64,000 nt of DNA, taken from NCBI GenBank assembly GCA_022478985.1, contig JAKSZP010009308.1:62001-126000 (forward strand), read 5' to 3'. This stretch comes from Massospora cicadina (Eukaryota; Entomophthoromycota; Entomophthoromycetes; Entomophthorales; Entomophthoraceae). A program made the position numbers and the translations under genes. The notes below the pieces were generated by a model, which was not told where the DNA came from, did no database searches, and worked only from the letters and a program-made list of their open reading frames with translations. Below, piece after piece: positions 33,338-44,889 of the stretch (its first letter is position 1; each line of letters starts with the position of its first letter).

Positions 33338-34170
33338 CACCTGCAACTAGTGAATTGATCAGTTGATTTGTATGCCTTAATGGGTAACAAGTCCCATTAC
33401 CTAAGCCAGTCACTTGCCAAATATGGTTGGTTCACTTAGATGAAGAGGAAAATGTTAGGGACACATTTTTCAACTCTTTTTCATTTTAGTCTTGAGGATG
33501 TCCAATGATGGAATCCTAGCCAGGATGAGGAAGACCATCGCTGCTGAGACGAGGATGGGTCATTCAACAGCAACCTCTGCCATTTCATCAAAGAGGTGTT
33601 AACCAAGGGTTGGGCACCAAATCCCCCACTATAAATTCCCTAGAAAATTAAAAATAAAGATATAGTTTTTATCTGGTATATAGTTTTAAGTAGTACAGAT
33701 TATGCAGTAGATATACCAGCTTATTAACTAAATCAGCATCCGGTTTTATATTCTTTCAAAGGGATATTATTGCTGTGTGCAATAATTGGAAGACTCTGTG
33801 TGGAAAATAGTAAGGATCTGAGCGGAGATCCAGAGAAGAAGTGGAAACAAATCAGGGATTGCTGCCAAGTGTGTGTTGAACTGGAGAAACTGTCAATGGG
33901 AATCTAAGAGAAGATTATTTTAGATGGTATGAGGGAACAAATCCCTATTTTTGAGACATCACAAGTATTTCAAGTGGAAATACTGGACAAGCATTGGGCT
34001 GAGATCTAAGAATTCCATTCAACTATGGATAATAGTCTTCATACTATCATTAACCAATCATATTAATTATTCTACATTGTGGATGAATTGCACAAATTCC
34101 AAATCTGTGCAAGTAATAAGTTTATGGGGGTTATTGTCCAATAATAACCAAGCCTATAAATTTTTACAGA
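33333..34170 (+). repeat. Repeat R1 copy B, right part
   Basis: Resumes exactly where the left part stopped and runs parallel to copy A up to the text ATAAATTTTTACA (19640 in copy A). The primer-site-like TGGGCACCAAATC is at 33611-33623. Beyond about 34170 the copies diverge, so no pol follows copy B. Confidence 0.85.
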
Positions 34171-36925
34171 TGGCAAGCTGATATTTATATTTATAATTTG
34201 GAAAGCTCATATGAGGGTGGAATCAAAGCTGATGTTTATACCTTGGGAGGTAAAAAAATTTCAGCAATCCAAAATACAGGTAATTCTTTATGTTTGACAG
34301 TATCTCCAATGACTTATTTGAGATTTATGAATAAGTTTTGGATGGAAAAAATGAAATCAACAATTGGAGCTGGTTGGTTGAGGCAGGAGCACTTACCCTT
34401 AAATTACTGGCCAAGGCAATTTGATAAGGGCCTGAGAAGCAATTTTCTTCTGCACAGCTTGTTATTTGGTATTTAATTATCTGGGCACAGCAGAATCTGA
34501 AACCACAGCAGTTTTAAGATGTGGACATAGGATTAAACCCCATTTTAAAAATCCTACCTGATCAGCAATAGGGCCTACGTTGATGAAAGTGTGGCGGTGT
34601 GGGAGGGGCACTTGCACTTCAAGTGGTCAAGTATATATCATAAGGGGCAGAGGGTTCAAAAATTCTCTATGTGTTGATATTTAGTGGTCAAGGGCAACGC
34701 AGATCATGGTATGGTGAGAATTTCAAGTTGGGTGTTTCCAGTAGAAGGGGAAGATTATTGCAAAGGAACAAGGATCTAAAAGTCAGTTGGCCCCATTGGG
34801 AACCACAAACTGAATGCTATGATTGGCGCAATAAGTGGCTTATACCGCCAGGAGCTCCTGGTATAGTTGCTCAATGGACAGGTAGTTTAGCAGGCTGGTA
34901 AACTGGACCACCAGAGTAGCATCCATCAGCATTTGAGTACAGTTAGTGGTGCTAAGATTGTCTTAAAAACAAGTTGCATAATTGCTGCAAATATCTAAAG
35001 CTTTGTTAGGGAAGCCCAGGTATAAGTACCCCCAAAAGGGACTTAGATAAACAAAGCTTGCAGGTTAACACACCTGCACCATCTCAATGATACCTGAACT
35101 CACATATGGAAAAGTTTCTTGTACTCAGCCCATAGGCTGATCTGCAGATTGCTCTGAGGTGCATCAGGGAGCTTTGAAGCAGCGTTTGGGAGCACGCAAA
35201 ATGTTAAAATTTCCAAGTGTGACAAAGTTCCATTAGTATGGAGGGCTAGTGGAGCCAACCTGGCACACTCTGGCAGCGGCAAAAATTGCTAGGAGGAGGC
35301 GCACCATCAACCCATGCAGGTAAAGCAGTGTTGAATCAAAATACATTCAAAACTGAAGTTGGTAAGATGACAGCAGTTGCTGTTTTAATAAACTTAAATG
35401 TATATTTAAATTCAATCAACTATGCTATTGAAGTAAATTAGAGTGAATGATATCTATTTTACCTTAGATAGCTTAATGGATCCTATATTACATATACATA
35501 TAATAAAGGAAGTATTAGATTCTTTATCTATGGGCTCATACTTCTCTAAGAAAGCGCTTAAAATCATTGTATTTGTTAGGTTGAGCATAACCAGCCATGT
35601 TAGTAGGATACTTGAGTTTGTTTTTTAGATTTTGAGATGATAACTTGGGGTAATGTACAAAAAAGCTTATTTAGAATATATTTAAGAGAGTTTGTGTTAA
35701 CTCACATCCCATTAGCTGATATTCTAAACAAAAGCTTTCATTTAGATGTGATGTAAAATTTTATATATATTGCGCTTCCAAGATAACTTACATATCCTCT
35801 TAGCTACTTTCAAAAATATGTACTTGGGAGTAAATGCATTTACTGTTCATTTCATGGAAAGTATCGCACATTTAGTAGTGCAATATACTTATAAAATCAA
35901 TTGTTGCTATTAACTCCTTTACGCAATGTTTCCATAGTAAGATTTAATTCTAGAGGATTTTATTGAAATAAATACCATTCTTTAGATAAGTCTTGACTAT
36001 ATGTCCAAAATCTAGAACTTTTCTTCCATCTGTAAAACAAACCATGCATCAGGAGGTGTTGCAGAAATATATGTGTAAGTTTATATTGTACTCAGGGACC
36101 CAGGTGGTCTAAATAATCTCTTGAACCCATGGGGCCAGCATGTCTAAGAATATTTGAAGGGGCAATAAGCAGTCAAGGACACTCTGAAAGATCAACAGGG
36201 GAACTCCAGGTTGATATCCCCAAATTAACATTTTAATTCAGCAGTCCCAGGAGGAACATAAAGCCAGGGGGTCTTTTACTGAACCTAAAAGTCTCAGTAC
36301 AACATAAAAGTATGTAATCTGCTTGAAGAGCATGGAAATCTTGTCATCTAGGATCCTCTCATTCAATTAATTGCAAATTAGTTTTAGATATAATATGATC
36401 AATTTTTTGTTTGACAGTATTCAAGGCAGCTGAAGTTTTTTCAACCCATCATTTTAAAATGTATGCAACTAACAGTTGCCAATACAGCTTAATTTTCCTT
36501 TTAGATTAAATATAAGTCAGTGTTTATATACAATTGGCTCCTTGGTGTTTAAAATAGGTTAATATTTTTATATAGTTCAGCCAATTGCATTTTTAACTTC
36601 TATGGTATTTAAAATTTCTATTAAATTTTCTATGTAATGCAACCCAATATCTGTAAAGATAAAATATAATAGGATAAACATACTTCCAAAGGCACTGTTT
36701 AGTATAACAATGCTATGCTTTTAAACTTGATAGTTTGGCTGTTAAATATAGGTGCATCAATTTAAGTAGAAACCCTTAAGCAAGAATTTAATGGCTTTAC
36801 CTCTAGGTTGAAGGGTCTTTCACTAGATTCATTGTTGATATTAGATAGATAAGTAAACTGATTTTCTAGATAATGTCTAAGATTTGCAATAACAAAGTTC
36901 AATGGTGATATCATTAAAGTTCATT
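34171..36925. other. Unassigned interval
   Basis: Two open frames (34198-34476, 92 codons; 34671-34901, 76 codons) read on the plus strand, directly behind R1 copy B, but match no family that I recognise. They could be decayed gag of the R1 element. From 35300 on the sequence is AT-rich with no readable feature. Confidence 0.35.
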
Positions 36926-36940
36926 CATATTAGGTGCGGA
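36926..36940 (+). repeat. SINE1 copy 1 target duplication, left
   Basis: CATATTAGGTGCGGA is repeated exactly at 37231-37245. Confidence 0.9.
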
Positions 36941-37230
36941 AGGGGGTGGAAGGCGAGTCGGTAAGGGCGTACGGCTACCAACCTGAAGGTTGCGGGTTCG
37001 ATTCCCGCCCTTCGCATATCGATCGGGGTGCCAGCCGAAGGAAGCTGCTATTGGCGGTTAGTAGGTCTAATAACACGAAAACCTTACCCATGACGTAACC
37101 AGAAAAATTTGAGTCTCGATCCGGAGGTGGAAAAACTTTCTTCGACGGAGTTGACCCTGTTCAGGTTTCATGTCGTTTCTTTCTTTCGGTAATGCCTGTC
37201 CCCCGGTCGGCTTGCCTCGGTTAAATAAAA
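36941..37230 (+). mobile_element. SINE1 copy 1, tRNA-derived
   Basis: The element is 290 bp between exact 15-bp repeats. The head has an A-box-like GGCGAGTCGG (36952-36961) and a perfect B box GGTTCGATTCC (36995-37005), spaced as in a tRNA gene, so it carries its own RNA polymerase III promoter. The anticodon arm does not fold properly, so this is no working tRNA. The tail reads GGTCGGCTTGCCTCGG (37205-37220) and TTAAATAAAA, like the LINE 3' ends. It is much richer in CpG than its surroundings, which suggests a younger insertion. Confidence 0.92.
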
Positions 37231-37245
37231 CATATTAGGTGCGGA
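37231..37245 (+). repeat. SINE1 copy 1 target duplication, right
   Basis: Exact copy of 36926-36940. Confidence 0.9.
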
Positions 37246-37327
37246 CATCTCATGCTGGGTGAATTTACTCATTAGGTCAAATTAGCTGATTCATGGGAGG
37301 ATGTTAAGCTTTTTATGCAATTATTCA

Positions 37328-37337
37328 TCTTTGTTAA
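37328..37337 (+). repeat. SINE1 copy 2 target duplication, left
   Basis: TCTTTGTTAA recurs at 37631-37640. With a one-base slip the match extends a few bases into ATTAT. Confidence 0.7.
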
Positions 37338-37630
37338 ATTATTTATTCGAGGCAAGCCGACCAGGGGACGGACATTACCGAAATGGAGAAAGAAAGTATC
37401 GACATGAAACCTGAGCAGGGTCAACTCTGTCGTAGAAAGTTTTTTCACCTCCGGATTGGGACTCGGATTTTTCTGGTTACGTCATGGGTAAGGTTTTCGT
37501 GTTATTATACCTACTAACCGCCAATAGCTTCCTTCGGCTGGCACCCCGATCGATGTGCGAAGGGCGGGAATCGAACCCGCAACCTTCAGGTTGGTAGCCG
37601 TACGCCCTACCGACTCGCCTTCCACCCCCT
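37338..37630 (-). mobile_element. SINE1 copy 2, tRNA-derived, inverted
   Basis: This is nearly the full reverse complement of copy 1, which lies about 100 bp to the left. The B box (minus) lies at 37567-37577 and the A-box region at about 37610-37620. CpG content is high, as in copy 1. An open frame at 37555-37827 that reads through its head is spurious. With copy 1 it forms an inverted repeat with arms of about 290 bp. Confidence 0.92.
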
Positions 37631-37640
37631 TCTTTGTTAA
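37631..37640 (+). repeat. SINE1 copy 2 target duplication, right
   Basis: Copy of 37328-37337. Confidence 0.7.
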
Positions 37641-38298
37641 TTATGGTTTACCTGGAATACTAAGTACAATGAAGAAAAGACCAAATGTCAATTTTTGTCT
37701 AGTATATTTTAAGTACAGAAGTTCAGTGTCATCTTCTCTGTGGAATCACTTAAGACGCAATTATTTGAAGGTAGGGCTTCAAAGTTCGCATAGTTGTATA
37801 AACAATGGATGCTATAAAAAATTATGACAATAAAAAATCAAATTTTAAGAAAAATTTAGTAAATAAGATGTTTATTTAGTAAAAAATTTGTTACTGTTTA
37901 AAGTACTAGTGTTGAATCAAGAAAAAGATAGATGAGTGCAATATCTCAAATTAGGATCTGGAACTAATGTAGGATAGTCACTCATAACTTATTATTGGAA
38001 ACCTGATAACAATGGGCACGTAGTAGATAATTTTGGGTAGCATTTGTGTGAGGCGATTCTTGAGTAAAGTCTTGCCATTGTATGTTGCTAAAAAGATAAT
38101 TTTTGGATTAGAGTGCAGAACTAAATAGTATAGGTCAGAGTTGCGCTGAGGGATACTTAATCCAAATTTATTTGGTCTTAATTTTGTCATAAATAATAAA
38201 AATTTTCTTTACTCTGAAATCTAAAAAAATTATCTGGTCATTATCCTGACAAAGCATCGATTGATAAATCTATAATAACAAATCAAAATCAATGTAAA
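37641..38298. other. Spacer between SINEs
   Basis: AT-rich, no readable gene or element. Confidence 0.4.
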
Positions 38299-38313
38299 TA
38301 AATAATTACTAGA
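38299..38313 (+). repeat. SINE2 copy 2 target duplication, left
   Basis: TAAATAATTACTAGA is repeated exactly at 38565-38579. Confidence 0.9.
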
Positions 38314-38564
38314 TACCACTGCCTCCCGAGTTCGATCCCGGTAATGGACTTTGGGTAGGGGACGATTTTGACTGTGTTGGTTTTGCGCGCCAATGCCCCG
38401 AACCGAGATAGCGAATAGCAAAGGCGGTCCATGGAGTTCCTGGCCTATCATACGCCGCGCATGGAGGTTTTCCGGGTTTTATCCTCCTTTCCCATTTTCT
38501 TCACTTCCCTAATCGGTGCGGTACCGTCCCCAGGTCGGCCCACCTCAAATAAAATTTAAAAATT
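38314..38564 (+). mobile_element. SINE2 copy 2, 5' truncated
   Basis: The 251-bp body lacks the first part of the tRNA head (no A box) but keeps the B box GAGTTCGATCC (38328-38338). The rest matches 20681-20960 with CpG at sites where that copy has TpG or CpA. The tail is GGTCGGCCCACCTCAAATAA (38533-38552). Loss of the 5' end with a clean target duplication is typical of incomplete target-primed reverse transcription. Confidence 0.9.
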
Positions 38565-38579
38565 TAAATAATTACTAGA
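38565..38579 (+). repeat. SINE2 copy 2 target duplication, right
   Basis: Exact copy of 38299-38313. Confidence 0.9.
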
Positions 38580-38678
38580 GTAAGGCTTCCCCAAACTAAG
38601 GCAAAGCCCAACTGAGCCCCCACCCAAGCTTAGGCTGGGGGTGAAAATGAACTTCTTGTTTTGTTTGTATAAACTGAG

Positions 38679-38694
38679 GTTTGTGTTAACTTTT
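38679..38694 (+). repeat. SINE1 copy 3 target duplication, left
   Basis: GTTTGTGTTAACTTTT matches 38989-39004 with two transitions. Confidence 0.8.
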
Positions 38695-38988
38695 TTTATT
38701 TTTTATTTAACTGAGGCAAGTTGATCAGTGGATGGCCATTACCAAAAGAAAGAAGAAATGACATGAAACCTGAGCAGGGACAACTCTGTCAAAAAGAGTT
38801 TTTACAACTCTGGATTGGGACTTAAATTTTTCTGGTTACATCATGGTAAGGTTTTCATGTTATTAGACCTACTAACTGCCAATAGCTTCCTTCAGCTGGA
38901 ACTCCAATCAATGTGTGAAGGGCAGGAATCAAACCTGCATCCTTCAGGTTGGTATCCATATGCCCTACTAACTTGCCTTCCCCCCTCA
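38695..38988 (-). mobile_element. SINE1 copy 3, older, inverted
   Basis: Same structure as copy 2 in the same orientation, but nearly every CpG has become TpG or CpA, including the B box (minus-strand TTTGATTCC). It is therefore older than copies 1 and 2. The target duplication also shows mismatches. Confidence 0.88.
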
Positions 38989-39004
38989 GTTTGTATTAAT
39001 TTTT
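38989..39004 (+). repeat. SINE1 copy 3 target duplication, right
   Basis: GTTTGTATTAATTTTT, copy of 38679-38694 with two differences. Confidence 0.8.
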
Positions 39005-41299
39005 CTTTTAGAATATCTTTGTCTTTTAGGATGTGATTTGTTGCGTTGTCTCTGTAATCTTGGAGTTTGTGCAGTTTGATTATTTGTACAAGAAGATGTT
39101 ATAAATTACAGATAACCTGAGATACTAGACGCCACTTGGGCTGATCCTCCAGGATAGTGAAGGTAGTGCCGCCATCATTAATAAAAACTTAAGCTTGGGT
39201 GGCTTTTCTTTAACCAGGCACTCAGCTCTGCCTGCATCAGCGGGGTAAACTCTTTCAACATGAATGTCTGAGGCAAAAATCGTGTCAAGGCAGTTCAAAA
39301 AGGGTTTAAAGTAATAGCAGGTGGGATGCGTCAGCATCTGGAATATGCTGGCCATGTTTATGATGGTTATTTGGTGTAATTCCAATGTCTTTCTGTAGCT
39401 AATCATAACTGAGATCAGTGTGCTTGGCTTGATCAAGGATTTAGTTCATGCGCACAATGCTCTAGGCTAAAAGAAGCCTGCGTTCAGGTTAGGTGGTGTA
39501 CGGGATAAATCTATTAGGGTAAAAGTTCTTTCATGAAAGTGTGACACACTACATCATGGTGCAGTGCTAATTTGGGCAAATCGGCAAGAAAAGAATTGAA
39601 GCTGTTGGCCTTCATTGCTTTACAAATTGTGTATTCTTACAACATCAATAGAAAGCTATTCTCTCCAAAGTTAAGGACAAGCTTTATGGTCATAACAAAC
39701 TGGTAAAGTTGTAGAACCTCATCCAACAATTCATTATGCTCAACATTGAGAAAAAAGAGGTGGGGTTTAAATTTTGTGATATAGCTTATAACTCAATACT
39801 GTTTAATAGATGTTTGGCTAAAAAAGTTTGAGCTTATGTCTGAGTCTTCCTGGATTATTGGATCCTTGTTATGACCTTATGTCCAGTGGTATTTCCTTAA
39901 CGGTTAGTTTGATAAGTAAATACTAATTTACTCCTGGTTTTTTATCTGGCTGATTCTTTTCATATATTTTGGTTAAATTCATCTTAAGGGATAAATGCAA
40001 TTTGGAATTTGGATTGGTGATCAAGTGGCAATTCTTTATAAACCATCTCTAGTTAATATAAGGTTAAAAGGTTTTATTAATTTTCTTTAACTAAAAACCA
40101 AAATTGTAAGCTAAGATTAATAATAGATATTTTGTTTATAGATAGATAGTTGGTAAGAAGATTTTAACCAATGGTGAGCCGTTTGGTTTGTCTTGTCTAA
40201 AGTTACCATTAGAACACAGCGATCTTAGGTGAAGAGAAGCTAAATGGGTGCTCAGCTTCCACTACTTCTGACCTGATTTCATCGTTGTAACAGTGAGGAG
40301 TTTTGACAAGCCATTTTATGCTTTGCTTTGCCTAGTTGTTGTGGCTTTGTTTGAAGGTTACGCCAGTGTTCTATCAATAGCAAATTTAATTCTAACCTTT
40401 ATGGACAAGTCCTAGCTTAGATAGTTTCTGTTTTTTTTGCAATTTATTGCTAAAAGTTGTTTAAAAATCGAGATTCTTTTGATAGAATACATAACATAGT
40501 TGCCAATAATTATTCATATGGTTCAAATGTTCTTAGAAACTTCTTTATGGCAGAGATCAACGTCTTTTTGTACACTAATGCTTTCTCTTTGTTTTATAGT
40601 ATGCTTTCCAAATAGCTTTACTTTATGAATCTAACATTTTTTCTAGATAATGCGTCTATCAGATCCTTCAGGCTATGTAACATGTCAAGCAAGAGTTAAT
40701 TTTACTTGGCATTTAGAAATGTAAAAAGTCTTATGGGTGTACACTAAGAAATTTTCTATCAAATATATTTCCCACAGATACTTCATAGTGACCATTCCAG
40801 AGCAGGTACACCATAAGATCATGATCTGGTGACTTAGAAGGGGTTTTCAGTGGGATATCTTGGAGGATATGATTTTTTTGAAAGTTGGAGGGAGATCCTT
40901 GTGTTGCGACTTGGAAGCAACCTGGTAGGGAGTACTAGTTTGTTGGGCCGCCAGGGTTGAATCACTTTAGACACAATATCTGAAGGCATGGCGTTGAACT
41001 TCACATGGCTGGTTAAATTTTAGAGTTTTGTGTAAAATCTTACCATTAAATAAACAAAAAGTTTATAAGAGATTTTAGTAAGAAAACTACTTTATTATGT
41101 AAAAGGTCTGCACTATCTATAGTATTAAGGAAGAGTAAATAAAAAATAAATTAAATCTTTTATAGATTTGGTATATAATTGGTAGTTTTTAAAAGTTAAA
41201 CAATCTTGATTCAAGTTAGAATCAGCGTTTGTAAGCTTTTATTTCATTAACAATAACATTAGTTACCATAATTAAAATTTGAAAAGCAAAAATTTGATA
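39005..41299. other. Unassigned interval before LINE B
   Basis: One open frame of 103 codons (39125-39436, minus) is not recognisable; text further right to about 39750 on the minus strand is also protein-like with stops and may be a decayed gag-type gene. The remainder is AT-rich without readable features. Confidence 0.3.
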
Positions 41300-41369
41300 A
41301 TCACACAGGAGAGATGAGCTATTTCAACAAATCATAATTAAATTGGGTGAAAGCCAAATAAGGAAATGG

Positions 41370-42750
41370 ACAAAACGGTGCGCTGAAGGGCAAGAAACTT
41401 CCTGGAGGGGGACCAGGAACCAATGTCACTAAGAAACCACAAATACAGACACCATCTGGGTTTGTGGAGTTCACCACTAAAATAAAACTTGTACATGGAA
41501 ATCCAGTATGCCCAACTCCTATCATAGATAAAGCATGGGCTTACTTTTCCTAGAGGTTGATTCCCCAACTCTGTGGGAGAAAGTGGGCGATGCATAGGCC
41601 TCCCTTTTCCCCCATGCGGTGTACATTACCACCCATACCATCCACTGCAGCTGGATTGATATAGGCTTTGAGACTTAAGAAGATGCAGATGCTGCCACAA
41701 AAGTCTGCGTCAAAATTGCCCTCCATGAGGGCAAACGAATTGTGTTCACCACGTGCACCAGATGGAACAAAGTGAACACTTTGTTCCATCTTTTTTGACT
41801 TGCTCCCTACCAGCCTTTCTTGCAAGGTAATTGAGGAGGATCTCCAACCTGAACTTACCTCTACAGAGAAATTAAACAATTTGACTACAGTGGTCTCACC
41901 TGATGCCAAACCTGTGCACAGGAAAGGCAATCGCTGTAATCAACCTGATCCCTGAGGTGGCTGAGGACCTCACAAAAGAACCACACACAGTGGTGTTTCA
42001 TCTCCCAGGTGGGGGAGTGTCAAACGTATTCCGTGTCATTCCAGAAAGTGCACCGCCTATCTGCAATCAATGCAGCGCATTGGGGCAAAAGGAAAACGCA
42101 TGCCCTGTGAAGGAGGACATTTTGGCCTCATGCTTATGCAATGATGCCATAGACAAAGATGATGAATACTTCACCAAAATAGTCAACGCCAACCACGCCT
42201 TCCTCTGGGGAGAGGATGGGCAATATATCCTCATAGACTCAGTATCACCCAAAGTACGCAAAATGGTACAGAAGGCCCACAAGCAGGCAGAAGCCTAGGC
42301 TTCATCACTTGCGGCCTCCTCCATCAACCCTGACTAAATTCAGGAGGACATAGAGGAAATCAACTGAGCCAACCAATCAGAGCAGAAGGCCCAAGCTGGA
42401 GAGGACATAGAGGATATCAACTGAGTCACCCAATCAGAGCAGAACGCCCAAGCTGAAATTTTTATTAACAGTTTGACTGAATCACCACATAATATCAATC
42501 AAGCAAACTTAGCAGGAAAATTCAGATCCACTATGGGCGAAAATGCGGGACCCACATCTACAAATTTGAACCCCACAACCACAGAAAACAATCAGAACAC
42601 CGTATCAAACCAACATGAGTCATGAGCGGGGAAATCTGACTCGAACCTTAGGAACTGCAGACCAGCATGAAATCAGCACAGGGTAAGGGATCAGAAGATG
42701 ACACAGAGTGAACTGGATCAGTGACAGGGAGCTAATATTTGAATATTGGT
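41370..42750 (+). pseudogene. LINE B ORF1
   Basis: The best stretch is 41903-42298 (131 codons), with LCTGKAIAVINL, then CNQCSALGQKENACP, a zinc knuckle in which the His is replaced by Gln, and KMVQKAHKQAEA. LINE C ORF1 shows the same order (LCTGKAIADL, CTHCDAFSHKAHACP, KKAKQAHRTAAKE). Compared with LINE C about 45 bp is missing just before 41910. ORF1 proteins coat the LINE RNA. A 126-codon frame on the opposite strand (41550-41930) is a shadow. Confidence 0.7.
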
Positions 42751-42759
42751 GCTGGGTTT

Positions 42760-43490
42760 GGGCCGTTGGCCCTCCCAACTGCTCCTGAGGCGCTGCAGGC
42801 ACCTCAGTGTCAATAGGGACATTAAATATTGTGGAAGCCAGGGCTCAAGCGTCCCAAGTCAAAAAGCTGGATTTATTGCAAAAACCCCCTGTATATATCT
42901 TGGCCATCCAAGAAATCAACTGTCTACAGGGGGAAGAGGGATCCTAGTCAGACAGGGTCTCACCATCCCTATTGTTATGGACGTCCCACTGTGGGGTGTT
43001 CATCCACAATAACAAAAAATTAAAAATAACTAACTCCTCTTCATATCTGCATGGCCACGTCCTGGTAGCCAGGATTACATGTCAAAAGGACACGATCTTG
43101 ATAGCATGAATCTACACACCATGCACCACAGCTAAGAGGAAACAATTCCTTGAAACCGTCCTAACACTCACCCTCTCACCAGATACCATCCTGTTGGGCG
43201 ACTTTGACTGATGGGCTAACCCCAACATGGACCAATGGCTTAACCCCAGGGGATACCCCCTGGGCACGCCAAATTCTGTGCAATGAAGGCATCCCTTGGC
43301 CTACCTGATACTCTCCCCCTGGGGCGCCTCTCCTTCCCCACATTTGACCGCCCCAACATATTTTAGGGAACGCTCATCTCAATGAGCTGCATTGAATTCA
43401 TCCTCACCTGAAAATTTACTTCTCAAAACTTCTCCAACTTCTCAACAAAAAAGAGAAATTTTTCTGACTACTGAACCATTTTGGTGCAGC
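42760..43490 (+). pseudogene. LINE B ORF2 endonuclease, decayed
   Basis: Across frames the plus strand reads ILAIQEINC (catalytic Glu), TSHCGVFIHN and ILLGDFD, which correspond to LAIQESHC, SKHCGVLI and LIGDMNCW of LINE C. Stops and frame changes are frequent. It is the apurinic-type nuclease of L1-like LINEs, which nicks the target. Confidence 0.65.
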
Positions 43491-43699
43491 TTTCACCAAC
43501 TCAAACTCCCACACAGGCGATTCTTGAAGAAACTACACCTGGAAAACATAAAATTGCCAAAATATCTGACTGGGTCAAACACAAGGCCACAAACCCAAAA
43601 TTCACAACCCTATTTGTATCAGGCCTCATCAAAAACTGGCAAATTTCAGAGCTAAACTTTATTCACTCGTCATCTCACCTCACGTGAGTGCACAGCTGA

Positions 43700-44880
43700 C
43701 ACAGCCACAATTAGGCACGCCTTGGTGGAAATGACCACCTCAAGCTCAACACCCCAAAGTCTGGATATATTCGCAACTGGGGGCGTAAATGGGTGGAAAT
43801 ATCCGCCTGCCTAAACGCCCTCATCTACAAACACCAGCACAGAATCAAAGTATCAAGAAAAGGTAAGTTCATAAAAGGAGGCTAAACCTGCTCAATGTAC
43901 TTCTTCCACCAATTTCACTCACATGGAAACCAGCCCACATGCACATGGGTCCACAAAGATGATGGCACCATGGCAACTGACCCAGCGGGGGTCAAGGCGA
44001 AAGTACACCACTACTACACCAAACTATACCGTGATACCCCAACTGACCCCAAAAAAATTAAAGACTTTATACACACTGCCAGAATAAAAAGCACACTGCC
44101 ATACTATAACCAACTAAGCCTAATCACACAGGAGGAGCTCTGGGACACAGTCCGAGGTGCACCATGTAGGAAATGCCCAGGGCATAATGAGATATCCTAT
44201 GAAACCTAAAAAATACTTCAAGAAAATCGCTCCCCTCCTCTTGGCATCAATGAACCAGTGCCTGCTGGAGATACGCCTCATACCTGGTGGTCAGGACTCC
44301 TATGTCATAACCCAGTTTAAGAAGGGCGACAAACTGGACCTGACCAACTGGCGCCCAATTGCACTCTTTAACACTGATACAAAACTACTTGCAAAAATTT
44401 TAGCCACCAGATTAGACACAGTAGCCTCCAAAGTCCTGTCTCCTAATCAGTTTGGGTTCATACCAGGGCGTTCATTCTGGACAAATATACACTCCGTCGC
44501 CAAAATATGCCAGTCCAAAGCAACTGGAGCCCAGATATACTTAGACCAGGAGAAAGAATATGATTGCGTGTTAGTTGGCCATACTTGAAGAAATGCCTAA
44601 GCGCCTTTAAATTTCCACCCAGATTCATAAACTGGGAGATGCTGTTTACAGAATCCGCATCAATGGCTTTATGCGGCCCTGGCTTCCTAATTAACAAGAT
44701 TACACCACACAGAGGGCTCAAACAAGGGGACCCCCTCACTCCACTGCTGTATAGCTTCAGTATTGATCCACTTCTTTGCATCGCTGACTCACGCCTCATG
44801 GGCATAACTGCACAAGGCCAACTAACAGTCAAGACACTAGCTTTCTCAGATGACTGCGTGATAGTATAGCTAGCAACAAT
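43700..44880 (+). pseudogene. LINE B ORF2 linker and reverse transcriptase
   Basis: The linker (43895-44209) is followed by CRKCPGHNEISYE, where the usual PGPDGI has lost its Asp. Next come LTNWRPIALFNTDTKLLAKI, SPNQFGFIPGRSFWTNIHSV, LKQGDPLTPLLYSFSIDPLL and the catalytic box FSDDCVIV, all RT landmarks. The FADD box has Ala to Ser, but both Asp residues remain. A frameshift lies near 44570 and a stop follows the catalytic box at about 44867. Confidence 0.8.
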
Positions 44881-44889
44881 GATGCCCAA

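Noticed and set aside
36941..37015. tRNA gene suggested by a perfect B box and A-box-like sequence
   Set aside because: The anticodon arm and acceptor stem do not form a cloverleaf, and the sequence is the head of a 290-bp repeated element with target duplications; it is a SINE promoter.
37555..37827. 90-codon plus-strand frame over a SINE head
   Set aside because: It is a reading through SINE1 copy 2 (reverse strand of the tRNA-like head) into AT-rich DNA; not a gene.
41550..41930. 126-codon open frame on the minus strand
   Set aside because: It lies opposite LINE B ORF1, whose plus-strand text aligns with LINE C; the minus frame has no family motif.
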